Assembly (NCBI GenBank): GCA_000597885.1
Contig: CP004371.1
Location: forward strand, 6,212,501-6,276,500
Direction: 5' to 3'
DNA from: Flammeovirgaceae bacterium 311
Lineage (GTDB): Bacteria > Bacteroidota > Bacteroidia > Cytophagales > Cyclobacteriaceae
Length of the DNA stretch: 64,000 nucleotides
This document shows, in pieces, positions 19,807 to 29,216 of this stretch. Position 1 is the first letter of the stretch; each line of letters begins with the position of its first letter. A program made the position numbers and the translations under genes. Below the pieces are notes generated by a model. The model ran no database searches. It worked only from the letters and a program-made list of their open reading frames with translations, and was not told the DNA's origin.

Positions 19807-21264
19807 ATGCTGCTTAGCTATAAATATTCATTCTTAAACCTGTGTTTTCTGAGCGCCGCCCTTAGCCTGGGCGTTAGTTGCCAGGAAAATGGTGTGGCAG
19901 GAGACAACGGTAATCCCGGTCCTCCTAAAACTTCAGATGTCATGGTTTGGCTTACCACTCCTGATAAGTCATCTTTATTCGAGAAACAGGCCCAAAATCC
20001 TGGCTTTGCTTCTTCCAGTTCCACCAATCCTCTTATTGAGGTAGATACCAACCAAACCTATCAGGCCATTGATGGCTTTGGGTATACCCTGACCGGCGGC
20101 AGCGCCCTACACCTGAACCGCATGAATGCAGCGGCCCGCAGTGCCCTGCTGCAGGAGCTGTTTGCCACTACCGAAAATAACATCGGCGTGAGCTATCTGA
20201 GGGTAAGTGTGGGTGCATCCGACCTGGATGAGAAGCCCTTCTCTTACAATGACCTGCCTGCCGGACAAACCGATCCAACCCTGGCGCAATTCAGCCTGGC
20301 GCCTGATCGTGAAAACCTGATACCGGTCCTGAAGGAGATCCTAGCCATCAATCCTGATATTTTGATCATGGGCTCTCCCTGGTCGCCACCGGCCTGGATG
20401 AAAACCAATAATGATACCCGCGGTGGTAGCTTAAAGCCGGAGTATTACGATGTGTACGCACAATACCTGGTAAAATACATCCAGGAAATGGCTGCAGAAG
20501 GTATTCGTATAGATGCCCTTACGGTACAGAACGAACCCCTGCACCCGGGCAATAATCCCAGCCTGCTCATGCTGGCAGAAGACCAGGCCATCTTTATCAA
20601 AAACCACCTGGGACCTGCCTTCGAAGCAGCAAACATCGATACCAAGATCATCATTTATGATCACAATGCCGACCGGCCCGACTACCCCATCACCATCCTG
20701 AATGATCCGGAAGCAAAAAAATACGTTGATGGTTCGGCCTTCCACCTCTATGGAGGCAGCATAGATGCGCTTTCGCAGGTGCACAACGCACACCCCGATA
20801 AGAACATTTATTTTACCGAGCAGTGGATTGGTGCACCCGGCAATTTTCCTGAAGACCTTGCCTGGCACACCCGTGAGCTGATCATTGGTGCCACCCGCAA
20901 CTGGAGCCGTACTGTGCTGGAGTGGAATCTTTCTTCAGACCCCAACCTGCAGCCCCACACCGACAGAGGCGGTTGCGATAAATGCCTGGGAGCTGTTACC
21001 ATCGCCGGCAATAACGTTACCCGCAATCCTGCTTATTATATTATTGCCCATGCCTCAAAATTTGTGAGGCCCGGTTCTGTCAGGATAGAATCAAACATGC
21101 TCAACAACCTGCCGAACGTAGCTTTTAAGGCCCCTAACGGGCAAAAGGTGCTGATTGTGCTGAACAACAGTGGATCCCAGCAATCCTTTAACATTAAAAC
21201 GGGCGATAAGGTGGTATCTACTTCTTTAACAGGTGGTGCAGTAGGTACTTATGTTTGGGAATAA
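19807..21264 (+). CDS. Glycoside hydrolase family 30, secreted lipoprotein
   Basis: This 485-residue lipoprotein (lipobox LGVSC, Cys25) has a GH30 (beta/alpha)8 barrel plus a short beta domain. Landmarks are QAIDGFGYTLTGGSA near 87-100, GSPWSPPAWMKTN near 189-201, the acid/base Glu243 in QNEP, and the nucleophile Glu338 in FTEQW. GH30 enzymes of this layout in Bacteroidota include endo-beta-1,6-glucanases and beta-glucosyl hydrolases. With the GH3 next door, a beta-1,6-glucan such as pustulan or fungal wall glucan is a reasonable substrate, but the subfamily cannot be fixed by eye. Confidence 0.9.
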   Translation: MLLSYKYSFLNLCFLSAALSLGVSCQENGVAGDNGNPGPPKTSDVMVWLTTPDKSSLFEKQAQNPGFASSSSTNPLIEVDTNQTYQAIDGFGYTLTGGSALHLNRMNAAARSALLQELFATTENNIGVSYLRVSVGASDLDEKPFSYNDLPAGQTDPTLAQFSLAPDRENLIPVLKEILAINPDILIMGSPWSPPAWMKTNNDTRGGSLKPEYYDVYAQYLVKYIQEMAAEGIRIDALTVQNEPLHPGNNPSLLMLAEDQAIFIKNHLGPAFEAANIDTKIIIYDHNADRPDYPITILNDPEAKKYVDGSAFHLYGGSIDALSQVHNAHPDKNIYFTEQWIGAPGNFPEDLAWHTRELIIGATRNWSRTVLEWNLSSDPNLQPHTDRGGCDKCLGAVTIAGNNVTRNPAYYIIAHASKFVRPGSVRIESNMLNNLPNVAFKAPNGQKVLIVLNNSGSQQSFNIKTGDKVVSTSLTGGAVGTYVWE

Positions 21265-21370
21265 ATAAGGGCTGATCTTGAAAAAATGATAAATATCAAT
21301 GATTAGGTACAGACTCCAGCTTAGCTTTACAGTGTGTACCTAACCAATCACCTAAAACAACTTAACACTC

Positions 21371-23737
21371 ATGAACATAAGAAAAGCAGCTTTGGCTGTT
21401 TTCCTGGTGGCGGCCTGTTTATCTGGTGCTGAAGCCCAGAAAAAGCCAAAAGCTAACCGGAAAGCAGATGCAGCCAGCTATGCCCCGACTCAGGCAGAAA
21501 TAGACCGTAAGGTAGAGGAACTGCTGAGCAAGATGAGCCTGGAAGAAAAAGTGGGCCAGATGGCACAGATTACCCTTGATGTAATTGGCAAGGGCGAAAA
21601 CCGCTACTCCAGCTTTGAGCCGCTTAGTCTGGATGCGGCAGAAATGAAAAAAGCCCTGGTAGATAACCACATTGGCTCTGTGCTGAATACAGCCAACAAC
21701 CGTGCACTTACCCCACAGAAATGGTTTGAGATCATCAGCGAGATTCAGGATGTTGCCATGAAGCAAACGCGCCTGAAAATACCGGTGATCTATGGTGTGG
21801 ATGAAATTCACGGCGCTACCTATACGGCCGGTGCTACCATGTTTCCGCAGCAGATAGGCCAGGCTGCCAGCCGCAACCGCGAGCTGGTGCGCCGTGGGGC
21901 AGAAATTACTGCTTACGAAACACGTGCCAGCTCTATTCCCTGGACTTTTGCACCGGTGCTCGACCTGGGTGCCGATCCGCGTTCTCCGCGTATCTGGGAA
22001 ACCTTTGGTGAAGACCCTTACCTGGCGGCAGAACTGGGGGTAGCAAGTATTGATGGCTTTGAGGGCGAGCAGAACAATGTTGGCCATCCGGAGCATATTG
22101 CCTCTACCATGAAGCACTTCCTGGGCTACCAGGTACCGGTATCGGGCAAAGACAGAACGCCTGCCTATATCTCTGAAGAAGCACTTCGTGCCTACCATGT
22201 GCCTCCTTTCAGGGCTGCCGTAGAGGCAGGTGCACACACGGTGATGGTAAACTCCAGCATTATTAATGGGGTGCCGGTGCATGCCAACCATGATCTGCTT
22301 ACCAAGCTGCTGAAAGAAGAGCTGGGTTTCCGTGGACTGGTAGTAACCGACTGGGCAGATATTGAAAACCTGCACAGAAGAGACCGTATAGCAAAAGACG
22401 ATAAAGAAGCCATCATGCTGGCCATCAATGCCGGTGTGGATATGTCGATGATCCCATACCAGTATGAACCGTTCATTAACGGATTGACAGAGCTGGTAAA
22501 GGAGGGCAAGGTAAAACAGGAGCGTGTAGATGATGCCGTTCGCAGAATTCTGCGTGTGAAGTATGCCCTGAACCTCTTCGACCAGCCGGTAACCAATCCC
22601 AAGAACTACCCTAAGTTTGGCAGCAAAGAGTTTGAGCAGGCTTCTTACCAGATGGCTGCAGAATCTATCACCCTGCTGAAAAATGAGAACAATGTACTGC
22701 CCCTGAACAAATCCACCAGGGTGCTGGTAACAGGCCCAAACGCCAATAACATGCGTACCCTTAATGGTGCCTGGACCTACTCCTGGCAGGGCGAAAAGGT
22801 AGATGAGTTTGCCGGCCAGTACAATACCATCCTGGAGGCGATCCAGAAGGAGATAGGGGCGCAAAATGTAACCTTTGTACCGGGGGTGAGCTACAAAATG
22901 GATGGCAAGTACTGGGAGGAAGATGCCGACAGAATGGATGAGGCTGTAACTGCTGCACAGCAGGCAGACGTGATCATTCTGGCACTGGGCGAGAACACCT
23001 CTACTGAAACTCCTGGTAACCTGAACGACCTGCACCTGTCCGAACTGCAGATTGAGCTGGCTAAAAAGCTGGCGGCTACAGGCAAACCCATCGTATTGGT
23101 GCTGAACGAAGGCCGCCCGCGGGTGATCAGCCGTTTTGAGCAGCAGATCCCTGCCATAGTTCAGATTTACCAGCCCGGTAATTTTGGCGGCGATGCCCTC
23201 GCAGATGTGCTGTTTGGCGATGTTAACCCATCGGGCAAACTGCCTTACACCTACCCACGCTATCCAAATGCGCTGACTACCTATATTCACAAACCTTCTG
23301 AAGAGCAGAAGCCGGCAGCAGGGGTGTACAATTACGAGGCAGACTTTAACCCACAGTGGGAGTTTGGTCACGGCCTTAGCTACACCACCTTTGCCTACAG
23401 CAATCTTCAGTTCAGCAATGAATCTATCAATCTTAGCGAAAACCTGACGGTGTCTGTTGGAATAACCAACACCGGACAACGCGAGGGAAAAGAAGTAGTG
23501 CATCTGTACACCTCAGACTTGTATGCCACCGATATCACTCCGGATGTAAAGCGTCTGCGTCGTTTTGAGAAGATCAGTCTGAAACCAGGCGAAAGCAAAA
23601 CAGTAAGCTTTACCCTGACTCCTGAAGATCTGGCCTTTTATGACAGACAAGGCAAAAAGGTAATAGAACCAGGTGAATTTGAAGTACGCGTTGGTGACCA
23701 GATAAAGAAATTCACGCTGCTGGAGCCGGCAAAATAA
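21371..23737 (+). CDS. bglX: Glycoside hydrolase family 3 beta-glucosidase
   Basis: A 788-residue periplasmic exo-glycosidase releasing glucose from the non-reducing end of beta-glucan oligosaccharides. It has a signal peptide (cleaved near AEA-Q23), a GH3 N-terminal barrel with nucleophile Asp327 in VVTDWADI, the KHFLGY motif, a GH3 C-terminal domain containing ALGENTSTETPGN, and a fibronectin-III-like C-terminal domain. The architecture equals E. coli BglX. It ends the PUL, followed by a strong terminator. Confidence 0.92.
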   Translation: MNIRKAALAVFLVAACLSGAEAQKKPKANRKADAASYAPTQAEIDRKVEELLSKMSLEEKVGQMAQITLDVIGKGENRYSSFEPLSLDAAEMKKALVDNHIGSVLNTANNRALTPQKWFEIISEIQDVAMKQTRLKIPVIYGVDEIHGATYTAGATMFPQQIGQAASRNRELVRRGAEITAYETRASSIPWTFAPVLDLGADPRSPRIWETFGEDPYLAAELGVASIDGFEGEQNNVGHPEHIASTMKHFLGYQVPVSGKDRTPAYISEEALRAYHVPPFRAAVEAGAHTVMVNSSIINGVPVHANHDLLTKLLKEELGFRGLVVTDWADIENLHRRDRIAKDDKEAIMLAINAGVDMSMIPYQYEPFINGLTELVKEGKVKQERVDDAVRRILRVKYALNLFDQPVTNPKNYPKFGSKEFEQASYQMAAESITLLKNENNVLPLNKSTRVLVTGPNANNMRTLNGAWTYSWQGEKVDEFAGQYNTILEAIQKEIGAQNVTFVPGVSYKMDGKYWEEDADRMDEAVTAAQQADVIILALGENTSTETPGNLNDLHLSELQIELAKKLAATGKPIVLVLNEGRPRVISRFEQQIPAIVQIYQPGNFGGDALADVLFGDVNPSGKLPYTYPRYPNALTTYIHKPSEEQKPAAGVYNYEADFNPQWEFGHGLSYTTFAYSNLQFSNESINLSENLTVSVGITNTGQREGKEVVHLYTSDLYATDITPDVKRLRRFEKISLKPGESKTVSFTLTPEDLAFYDRQGKKVIEPGEFEVRVGDQIKKFTLLEPAK

Positions 23738-23777
23738 TTGTTTCCTGTTGAGTTTAAGATGAGGTAAATAGTAAAAA

Positions 23778-23807
23778 GCCCCGGGTAAATACCCGGGGCC
23801 TTTTTTT
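23778..23807 (+). terminator. Rho-independent terminator of the PUL
   Basis: A 9-bp GC-rich stem (gccccgggt / acccggggc) with an aaat loop is followed by cc and seven T residues, 40 bases after the GH3 stop codon. Confidence 0.9.
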
Positions 23808-24010
23808 GCTTAACCATCAACCTGTAAGTTAGCATCAAGGCTCGTCATTCATATTCATAATGTTCTAATCTACTTTAAGGGTCTTTTACCAGCTTTAAAG
23901 ATCTATTTTGTATTTTCACCCCATAACAAGCAGATTGCCAAACAGCATCTCCTGCTATTCCACAGATCCCATACCTGATACCTGAAACCCGATACCTGAT
24001 ACCCCCAACT

Positions 24011-24616
24011 ATGAAAGCCTTACTCCTGATAGACATCCAGAACGACTTTTTACCGGGTGGCGCCCTTGCCGTTCCGGAGGGCGACAAAGTCTTACCCCTG
24101 GCCAATACCCTGCAGCAAAAGTTTGAAGTAGTGGTGGCTACGCAAGACTGGCACCCCGCCAACCATAAAAGCTTTGCCTCGCAGCATCCGGGTAAAAATG
24201 TATTTGAAACCACCGACCTGCACGGGCTGGAACAGGTGCTGTGGCCCGACCACTGCCTGCAGGGGAGCAGGGGAGCAGAGTTCTCAAAGGAACTGAACAT
24301 GGATAGGGTAGAAGCCATTTTCCGCAAAGGCACCGATCCGGAAATAGACAGCTACAGCGGCTTTTACGACAATGGCCACCGTAAATCAACCGCACTGGCA
24401 GAATACCTGCGGGGCAAAGGCGTAAAACAGGTATATGTGCTTGGACTTGCAGCCGATTATTGTGTTTATTTTACTGCTAAAGACGCACTAAAAGACGGAT
24501 TTGAAGCCTTTATCATAGAAGACGCCACCCGCCCCATCAGCCAGGATGGTTTTGATAAAGCAAAACAAGACATCATCAGTAAGGGGGGGAAGATCATCGG
24601 GAGCAGTAAGCTTTAG
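24011..24616 (+). CDS. pncA: Nicotinamidase
   Basis: It hydrolyses nicotinamide to nicotinate, feeding PncB of the same window. The 201-residue isochorismatase-fold protein shows the full catalytic set: Asp8 in DIQNDF, Lys106 in FRKG and Cys151 in ADYCV. The metal-site residues Asp46 and His48 lie in DWHPANH, with His81 in WPDHC. The gene follows a G-poor leader containing repeated TGATACC units. It is probably monocistronic. Confidence 0.95.
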   Translation: MKALLLIDIQNDFLPGGALAVPEGDKVLPLANTLQQKFEVVVATQDWHPANHKSFASQHPGKNVFETTDLHGLEQVLWPDHCLQGSRGAEFSKELNMDRVEAIFRKGTDPEIDSYSGFYDNGHRKSTALAEYLRGKGVKQVYVLGLAADYCVYFTAKDALKDGFEAFIIEDATRPISQDGFDKAKQDIISKGGKIIGSSKL

Positions 24617-24737
24617 CTCCTTAATGGTTAGTTATTTCTTAAGCAGTTGCGAATTCCGGATAAAGATTAAGTAACATTAAGCATAGGGCGGCATGAAATT
24701 TGTGGAATTTTACTTATCCACTTTTTCGCCTGATGTT

Positions 24738-25523
24738 ATGCAAAAAATTACAACGCTACTGCTCTTCTTTGTTTGTACACTTTCCATGGTGAGCTGTATG
24801 AATTATCAATATAATACAGTAAGTAGCAACCTGGAGGCAAACGAAAATCAGGAATTTTATCTTGAAAATGATTCCCTCATCATCAAGTACAGTTTTTACG
24901 GAGATGGTGGTCCTGTTCATATCTCCATTTATAATAAAATGGAGGTGCCGCTATATGTAGACTGGAAACGATCAGCCCTGGTATTGAATGACCAGAGCCA
25001 TACCTACTGGCAAAACAAATCGAGTCTGGAGGCAACAGAACAGGGGCACCAGGTTAGCCTGACTCCTATGATCACCAGCAGCAGCGCTACGATAAGCGGT
25101 GAGATTAGAGGAGATGAAGCCACCGCTTTTATTGCACCGATGGCTTATAGCCAGGCTGATATGCTCAGGATCAACCTGCCTTTTTTGGATTTTGAAACCA
25201 CTGAAAAGGAACACCGGGTTAAGGTGAATACTAAAGAGGGGCTTCGTGCTGCTACACGTTATCAGTATGCATTTGAAGACTCACCCCTAAAATTCCGAAG
25301 CTATCTCACCATCTCTACAGATCCTACCTTCACACAAGCTTCCACTTATGAAAGTACCTTTTGGGTAGCTGATCTGGTACAGACCAAAGCTAAGCCAGAG
25401 GATTTTCTTCATGAAAAAAAAGAGCAGAACAAGTTTTACACCAGTAAATCTAATGGAGCAGGCACATTTTTAGGCATCATTGGAATTCTGGTTTTAGTAT
25501 TGGCCATGTCTGGAGGTAATTAA
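24738..25523 (+). CDS. Hypothetical lipoprotein with C-terminal membrane segment
   Basis: I do not recognise a family. The frame opens at 24693, but ATG 24738 begins a signal with lipobox SMVSC (Cys20), giving 261 residues. The middle is beta-rich, with an N-terminal segment (YNKMEVPLYVDWKRSALVLN) that resembles proteins describing how exported beta-domains pack. The C-terminal GTFLGIIGILVLVLAMSGGN could span the inner membrane or anchor the protein. Being both lipidated and C-terminally hydrophobic is unusual. There are long spacers on both sides. Confidence 0.7.
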   Translation: MQKITTLLLFFVCTLSMVSCMNYQYNTVSSNLEANENQEFYLENDSLIIKYSFYGDGGPVHISIYNKMEVPLYVDWKRSALVLNDQSHTYWQNKSSLEATEQGHQVSLTPMITSSSATISGEIRGDEATAFIAPMAYSQADMLRINLPFLDFETTEKEHRVKVNTKEGLRAATRYQYAFEDSPLKFRSYLTISTDPTFTQASTYESTFWVADLVQTKAKPEDFLHEKKEQNKFYTSKSNGAGTFLGIIGILVLVLAMSGGN

Positions 25524-25722
25524 TCCGGTTGTAAGGTTATGTATAGAACACTACGTGTATTCCATACCTAATCCATTTAATGTGAATTAAAGGCTGTGGG
25601 TGGGCTAAGGGGATGCTATCCCTGCCGCTTCTTTTGCATCAAGTGCCCTAATCACTGCTAAAGTAGTTTTATTGAAGCCAAACGTTTACTTTTGCCCCTG
25701 GTTTTAATTGAACTAGGCAGCA

Positions 25723-26232
25723 ATGGCTTTGAACAGATGTGTATTCCTGGATCGGGACGGGGTGATCAATAAAGATTATGTGGATTATGTATACTCCGCC
25801 GAAAAGCTGGAAATACTCCCCGGTGTGGCAGAGGCGCTGCAGGCTTTAAAAGCGGCAGGCTATCTGATCATCGTCATCACCAACCAGTCGGGTATCGCCA
25901 AGGGCATATATACCCGGGAGCAGATGCACGAAACCCACAGGCTGGTGCAGGAAGCTGTTGGCCACATGATTGATTATATTTACTATGCTCCCTGGCACGA
26001 ATCGGTGAGTAAAAGTCTTACCCGCAAGCCCGGTTCCCTGATGTTCGAAAGAGCCATTGGCCGATTCAAAGTAGATACGGCAGCCTCCTGGATGGTGGGC
26101 GATAAACACAGAGACCTGGTGCCGGCGAAAAAACTGGGCATCAACACCATACAGGTAGACCACAGCGACAGCCCCATTGCCGATTATAAAACCCGCGACC
26201 TGCTGGAAGCCAGTAGGATTATTTTAGGGTAA
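25723..26232 (+). CDS. gmhB: HAD-IIIA phosphatase, GmhB-like
   Basis: This is probably the D,D-heptose-1,7-bisphosphate 7-phosphatase of LPS heptose synthesis, or a related HAD-IIIA histidinol-phosphatase-like enzyme. It has 169 residues. HAD motifs are FLDRDGVINKD (nucleophile Asp10, acid/base Asp12), VITNQSGIAKG (motif II) and WMVGDKHRDL (motif IV Asp). GmhB usually carries four zinc-binding Cys/His residues between motifs II and III; here the region reads YYAPWHESVSKSLTRKP without cysteines. The substrate assignment is therefore tentative. Confidence 0.75.
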   Translation: MALNRCVFLDRDGVINKDYVDYVYSAEKLEILPGVAEALQALKAAGYLIIVITNQSGIAKGIYTREQMHETHRLVQEAVGHMIDYIYYAPWHESVSKSLTRKPGSLMFERAIGRFKVDTAASWMVGDKHRDLVPAKKLGINTIQVDHSDSPIADYKTRDLLEASRIILG

Positions 26233-26357
26233 CACAGCCTACAGCTGCGATCAATTCTGTAAATACTGCACGCTATATTCCATAAATTTGTATTTTGCCC
26301 AAAATTGCCGGAGGGCAGTCGCTGGAATTAACCCTTAAGAAACCCCAACATAAACAT

Positions 26358-27173
26358 ATGGCCACTAACTTACTGAAAGGAAAGAAAGGAATTATTTTTG
26401 GTGCACTGGACGAAAACTCCATTGCCTGGAAAACAGCCCTGCGCTGCCACGAAGAGGGTGCACAGTTTGTGCTTACCAATGCTCCCGTTGCCATGCGCAT
26501 GGGCAAGATCAATGAGCTGGCACAGCAGTGTAACACCCAGGTAATTCCGGCCGATGCCACTTCTGTAGAAGATCTGGAAAAGCTTTTTAGCCAGTCGATG
26601 GAGATTGTGGGAGGCAAGCTCGATTTTGTACTACACTCCATAGGCATGAGCCCTAACGTACGCAAAGGCAAGCATTACACCGACCTGAACTACGACTGGT
26701 TCCTGAAATCACTGGATATCTCCGGCATCTCATTTCACAAAGTGCTGCAAACAGCCGATAAGCTGGATGCCATGAATGAGTGGGGTAGCATATTGGCCCT
26801 TACCTATATTGCCGCACAGCGAACTTTCCCTGATTACAGCGATATGGCCCAGGCCAAAGCCGTGCTGGAGAGCATTGCCCGCAGCTATGGCTACTTCTTT
26901 GCCAGGAAAAACAAGGTAAGGGTAAATACCATCTCCCAAAGCCCAACCCCAACCACAGCTGGTTCAGGTGTGGGTGGCTTCGATGTGTTCTTCGATTATG
27001 CAGATAAGATGTCGCCGCTGGGCAACGCCTCTGCCGAAGACTGCGCCAATTACATTGCCATAATGTTCTCTGATTACACCCGCATGGTAACCATGCAAAA
27101 CCTGATGCACGACGGCGGTTTCAGCAGCAGCGGCATTACACAGGAGATTGTAGACCAGATGACAAAGTCTTAA
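26358..27173 (+). CDS. fabI: Enoyl-[acyl-carrier-protein] reductase (NADH)
   Basis: It catalyses the last reduction of fatty-acid elongation. The frame opens at 26295, but ATG 26358 gives the usual 271-residue protein starting just before the Rossmann strand (KKGIIFGALDENSIAWKTA). The FabI active-site pattern Tyr-x6-Lys is seen in YSDMAQAK, with a preceding tyrosine in LTYIAAQ. HSIGMSP after the cofactor region and NTISQSPTPT near the substrate loop also fit. A bidirectional terminator follows. Confidence 0.93.
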   Translation: MATNLLKGKKGIIFGALDENSIAWKTALRCHEEGAQFVLTNAPVAMRMGKINELAQQCNTQVIPADATSVEDLEKLFSQSMEIVGGKLDFVLHSIGMSPNVRKGKHYTDLNYDWFLKSLDISGISFHKVLQTADKLDAMNEWGSILALTYIAAQRTFPDYSDMAQAKAVLESIARSYGYFFARKNKVRVNTISQSPTPTTAGSGVGGFDVFFDYADKMSPLGNASAEDCANYIAIMFSDYTRMVTMQNLMHDGGFSSSGITQEIVDQMTKS

Positions 27174-27276
27174 CTGGTATTAGGTACCCGCCCGGGACCT
27201 GATATGTTTGAAGAACATAAACAGACAAAATAAATAACATGATTCATCCCAAATTTTGAGAAAGGGTAGCGCCAGT

Positions 27277-27314
27277 AAAAAACAGCCTTGAATACATATC
27301 CAAGGCTGTTTTTT
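27277..27314 (+). terminator. Terminator after fabI
   Basis: aacagccttg at 27281-27290 and caaggctgtt at 27301-27310 form a perfect stem with a 10-base loop. A-rich left and T-rich right flanks suggest use on either strand. Confidence 0.85.
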
Positions 27315-27331
27315 GCTTCAAACTGTTTGTT

Positions 27332-27490
27332 TTTGCGAGGAGGCACGACGAATCGGACCGCCGAAGCGGGGGCCGCCCCGCGGCAATCTGGCATCTACGC
27401 GCATAGAAGCCAGATTGCGGCAGCGGTCCCGGCGGGGAACCGCGACCGTCACACTCCGCTTCGCTGCGTCGGGACGCGTAGTCTCGCAAA
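27332..27490. repeat. REP-like imperfect palindromic intergenic element
   Basis: A GC-rich palindrome of about 159 bases stands between two terminators. The outer ends tttgcgag and ctcgcaaa are inverted, and the inner arms gcaatctggc (27383-27392) and gccagattgc (27409-27418) form a perfect 10-bp stem with a 16-base loop. Copies of cgaagcgg face each other in between. The motif gcgaggaggcacgacgaa resembles a REP family found between genes in many Bacteroidota (from memory, not searched). Confidence 0.7.
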
Positions 27491-27502
27491 GACTGTACTG
27501 CT

Positions 27503-27544
27503 AATAAAAATAACCTCTAGAAACCTCCAGAGGCCATTTTTATT
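27503..27544. terminator. Bidirectional terminator-like hairpin
   Basis: The stem cctct (27514-27518) / agagg (27529-27533) is flanked by aataaaaata on the left and tatttttatt-like T-rich sequence on the right. It could end transcripts entering from either side of the REP element. Confidence 0.5.
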
Positions 27545-27715
27545 AAAATTTTAGCTACTCAAAATTTGGGATAAATTATGTATTTCTATGGGGATAGTAT
27601 TGTAAACTACTTGTTCCAAACATGAATCATTTGTAGCCCTAAAAGATTTGACCTATTCCCTATTTTCCTCGTACTTCGTACTCAATACTCATTACCCAAT
27701 ACCCGCTACTCAACC

Positions 27716-28543
27716 ATGATCCTCTTTCCAAACGCCAAAATTAACCTGGGGCTTAATATAGTTACCAAACGTAAGGATGGGTTTCATGATATTGTGAGCT
27801 GTCTGTACCCCATAGGCTGGCAGGATGTGCTGGAGGTACTGGAAAATAAGAAGAAGACAGAGCTAAAGATAACCGGATTGGAGATTCCAGGTCCGGGAGG
27901 CGCGGGAAAGGAAAAAGAAAACCTGGTGCTGCGGGCTTATGAACTGCTGCGCAAAGATTACAACCTGCCGCCTGTAACGGTGCATCTGCATAAAATAATC
28001 CCCACCGGTGCAGGTTTAGGCGGAGGCTCTGCCGATGCTGCTTTTATGCTGAAAGCTATCAATGAAATGTTTCAGCTGTTTCTGGATGATTTCATCCTGG
28101 AAGATTATGCAGCTAAGCTGGGGAGCGATTGCCCCTTCTTTGTACAAAATAAACCAGTTATTGCCCTGGAAAGAGGGGATGTTTTTGAAGACATACAATT
28201 GAACCTGAAGGGGCATTGGCTGGTTGTGGTGAAGCCTCCGGTACACATCTCCACAGCCGAAGCCTACGCAGGGGTTAATCCTGCTGCTCTACAACATAAC
28301 ATTAAAGATATACTGGAACGGCAGCCGTTAACGGAGTGGAAAGGCCTGCTCCACAATAGTTTTGAAGACAGCCTCTTTCCCCGCTTTCCTCAGTTAAAAG
28401 AGCTTAAGGAGCAGCTGTATACTGCCGGAGCCCTATATGCCAGCATGAGCGGCAGTGGTTCTGCCGTTTATGGTATCTTTGAGAATACACCAGAAAATAT
28501 TGCCTTTCCCGAAGACTTTGCTCTGTGGCAGGGACCAATGTAA
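27716..28543 (+). CDS. ispE: 4-diphosphocytidyl-2-C-methyl-D-erythritol kinase
   Basis: It phosphorylates CDP-ME in the non-mevalonate isoprenoid pathway. The 275-residue GHMP kinase begins with PNAKINLGLNI (Lys9 region), and the ATP-binding loop PTGAGLGGGSADAAF is intact. SDCPFF and MSGSGSAVYG provide the remaining family motifs. The start codon directly follows a G-poor leader built of tactc/taccc units. It appears to be monocistronic. Confidence 0.95.
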   Translation: MILFPNAKINLGLNIVTKRKDGFHDIVSCLYPIGWQDVLEVLENKKKTELKITGLEIPGPGGAGKEKENLVLRAYELLRKDYNLPPVTVHLHKIIPTGAGLGGGSADAAFMLKAINEMFQLFLDDFILEDYAAKLGSDCPFFVQNKPVIALERGDVFEDIQLNLKGHWLVVVKPPVHISTAEAYAGVNPAALQHNIKDILERQPLTEWKGLLHNSFEDSLFPRFPQLKELKEQLYTAGALYASMSGSGSAVYGIFENTPENIAFPEDFALWQGPM

Positions 28544-28700
28544 GGCCTGGTATTCACCAGTACCTCTCTGCCAGCAGCATCAGCTATTTCACCTGGCTTT
28601 TATAAATCTTCTTTTTGATCTAACACAGTAAGGCTACATGAGCTGTTTAGCAGTGGGTTTGCTGCCGCTCCAATAAATGTTTGCTGTTATAGTAGTTGTG

Positions 28701-28820
28701 TTACATGCATTGTCCTAATACCACCCAAAGGATAATAAAGATAATAACGGTTCCAAAACAACCTCCACCTAATTTGCTGGCCCCATAGCCGGCTAATAGT
28801 CCTCTGAATAAGTTTCTCAT
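28701..28820 (-). CDS. Small membrane protein, 39 residues
   Basis: A short minus-strand gene from ATG 28820 to TAA 28701. It has a basic N-terminus, a glycine-rich GYGASKLGGGCFG turn and one membrane helix (TVIIFIILWVVLGQCM). The composition is strongly non-random for such a short frame, and similar small proteins occur in Bacteroidota (recalled, not searched). Function unknown. Confidence 0.6.
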   Translation of the reverse strand: MRNLFRGLLAGYGASKLGGGCFGTVIIFIILWVVLGQCM

Positions 28821-29216
28821 AGTTCGTTACAATGTTAGGTTTAATACTTTGGTCTGATTTCTACACTTGAAAATGTACTGATAATAAGTAAAACCGCTAT
28901 GAGATTGTTTTTAATAAGCTGGGAAGATCTCACTCCCTGCATACATTTTTTCAGTCTGCCGGGGGCAAAACCTTGAAAGCCCCGGAAGATGCACCATTTA
29001 TCCGGATAGCTATATCAGACCTTCAGAGATCAAAACAGCTGGTGCTAAATTCCTGTATATGTAAGTGATAAGACTAACACTATAACAGCAGGGAGGGTAG
29101 CATTTACATTCATCTAACTGGCCTTATGTTTAATTAGTCCCTATGTTCTGAAGAAGTTAGTCCTACTTTTCAGTTATACTGCTGTAGCTAATATACTTTT
29201 CCAATAATTAACACGC
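28821..29216. other. Intergenic region before the MscS gene
   Basis: About 400 AT-rich bases hold the upstream region of the 39-residue gene on one side and of the MscS-like gene on the other. No RNA gene or strong hairpin was seen. Confidence 0.4.

Noticed and set aside
21419-23503. 694-codon open frame antisense to the GH3 gene
   Set aside because: It lies wholly within a clear GH3 gene; it has no domains and a composition expected from the reverse complement of a codon-biased gene.
27288-27554. Open frames within the REP-like element
   Set aside because: Palindrome and GC-rich composition produce frames on both strands; no protein-like features.
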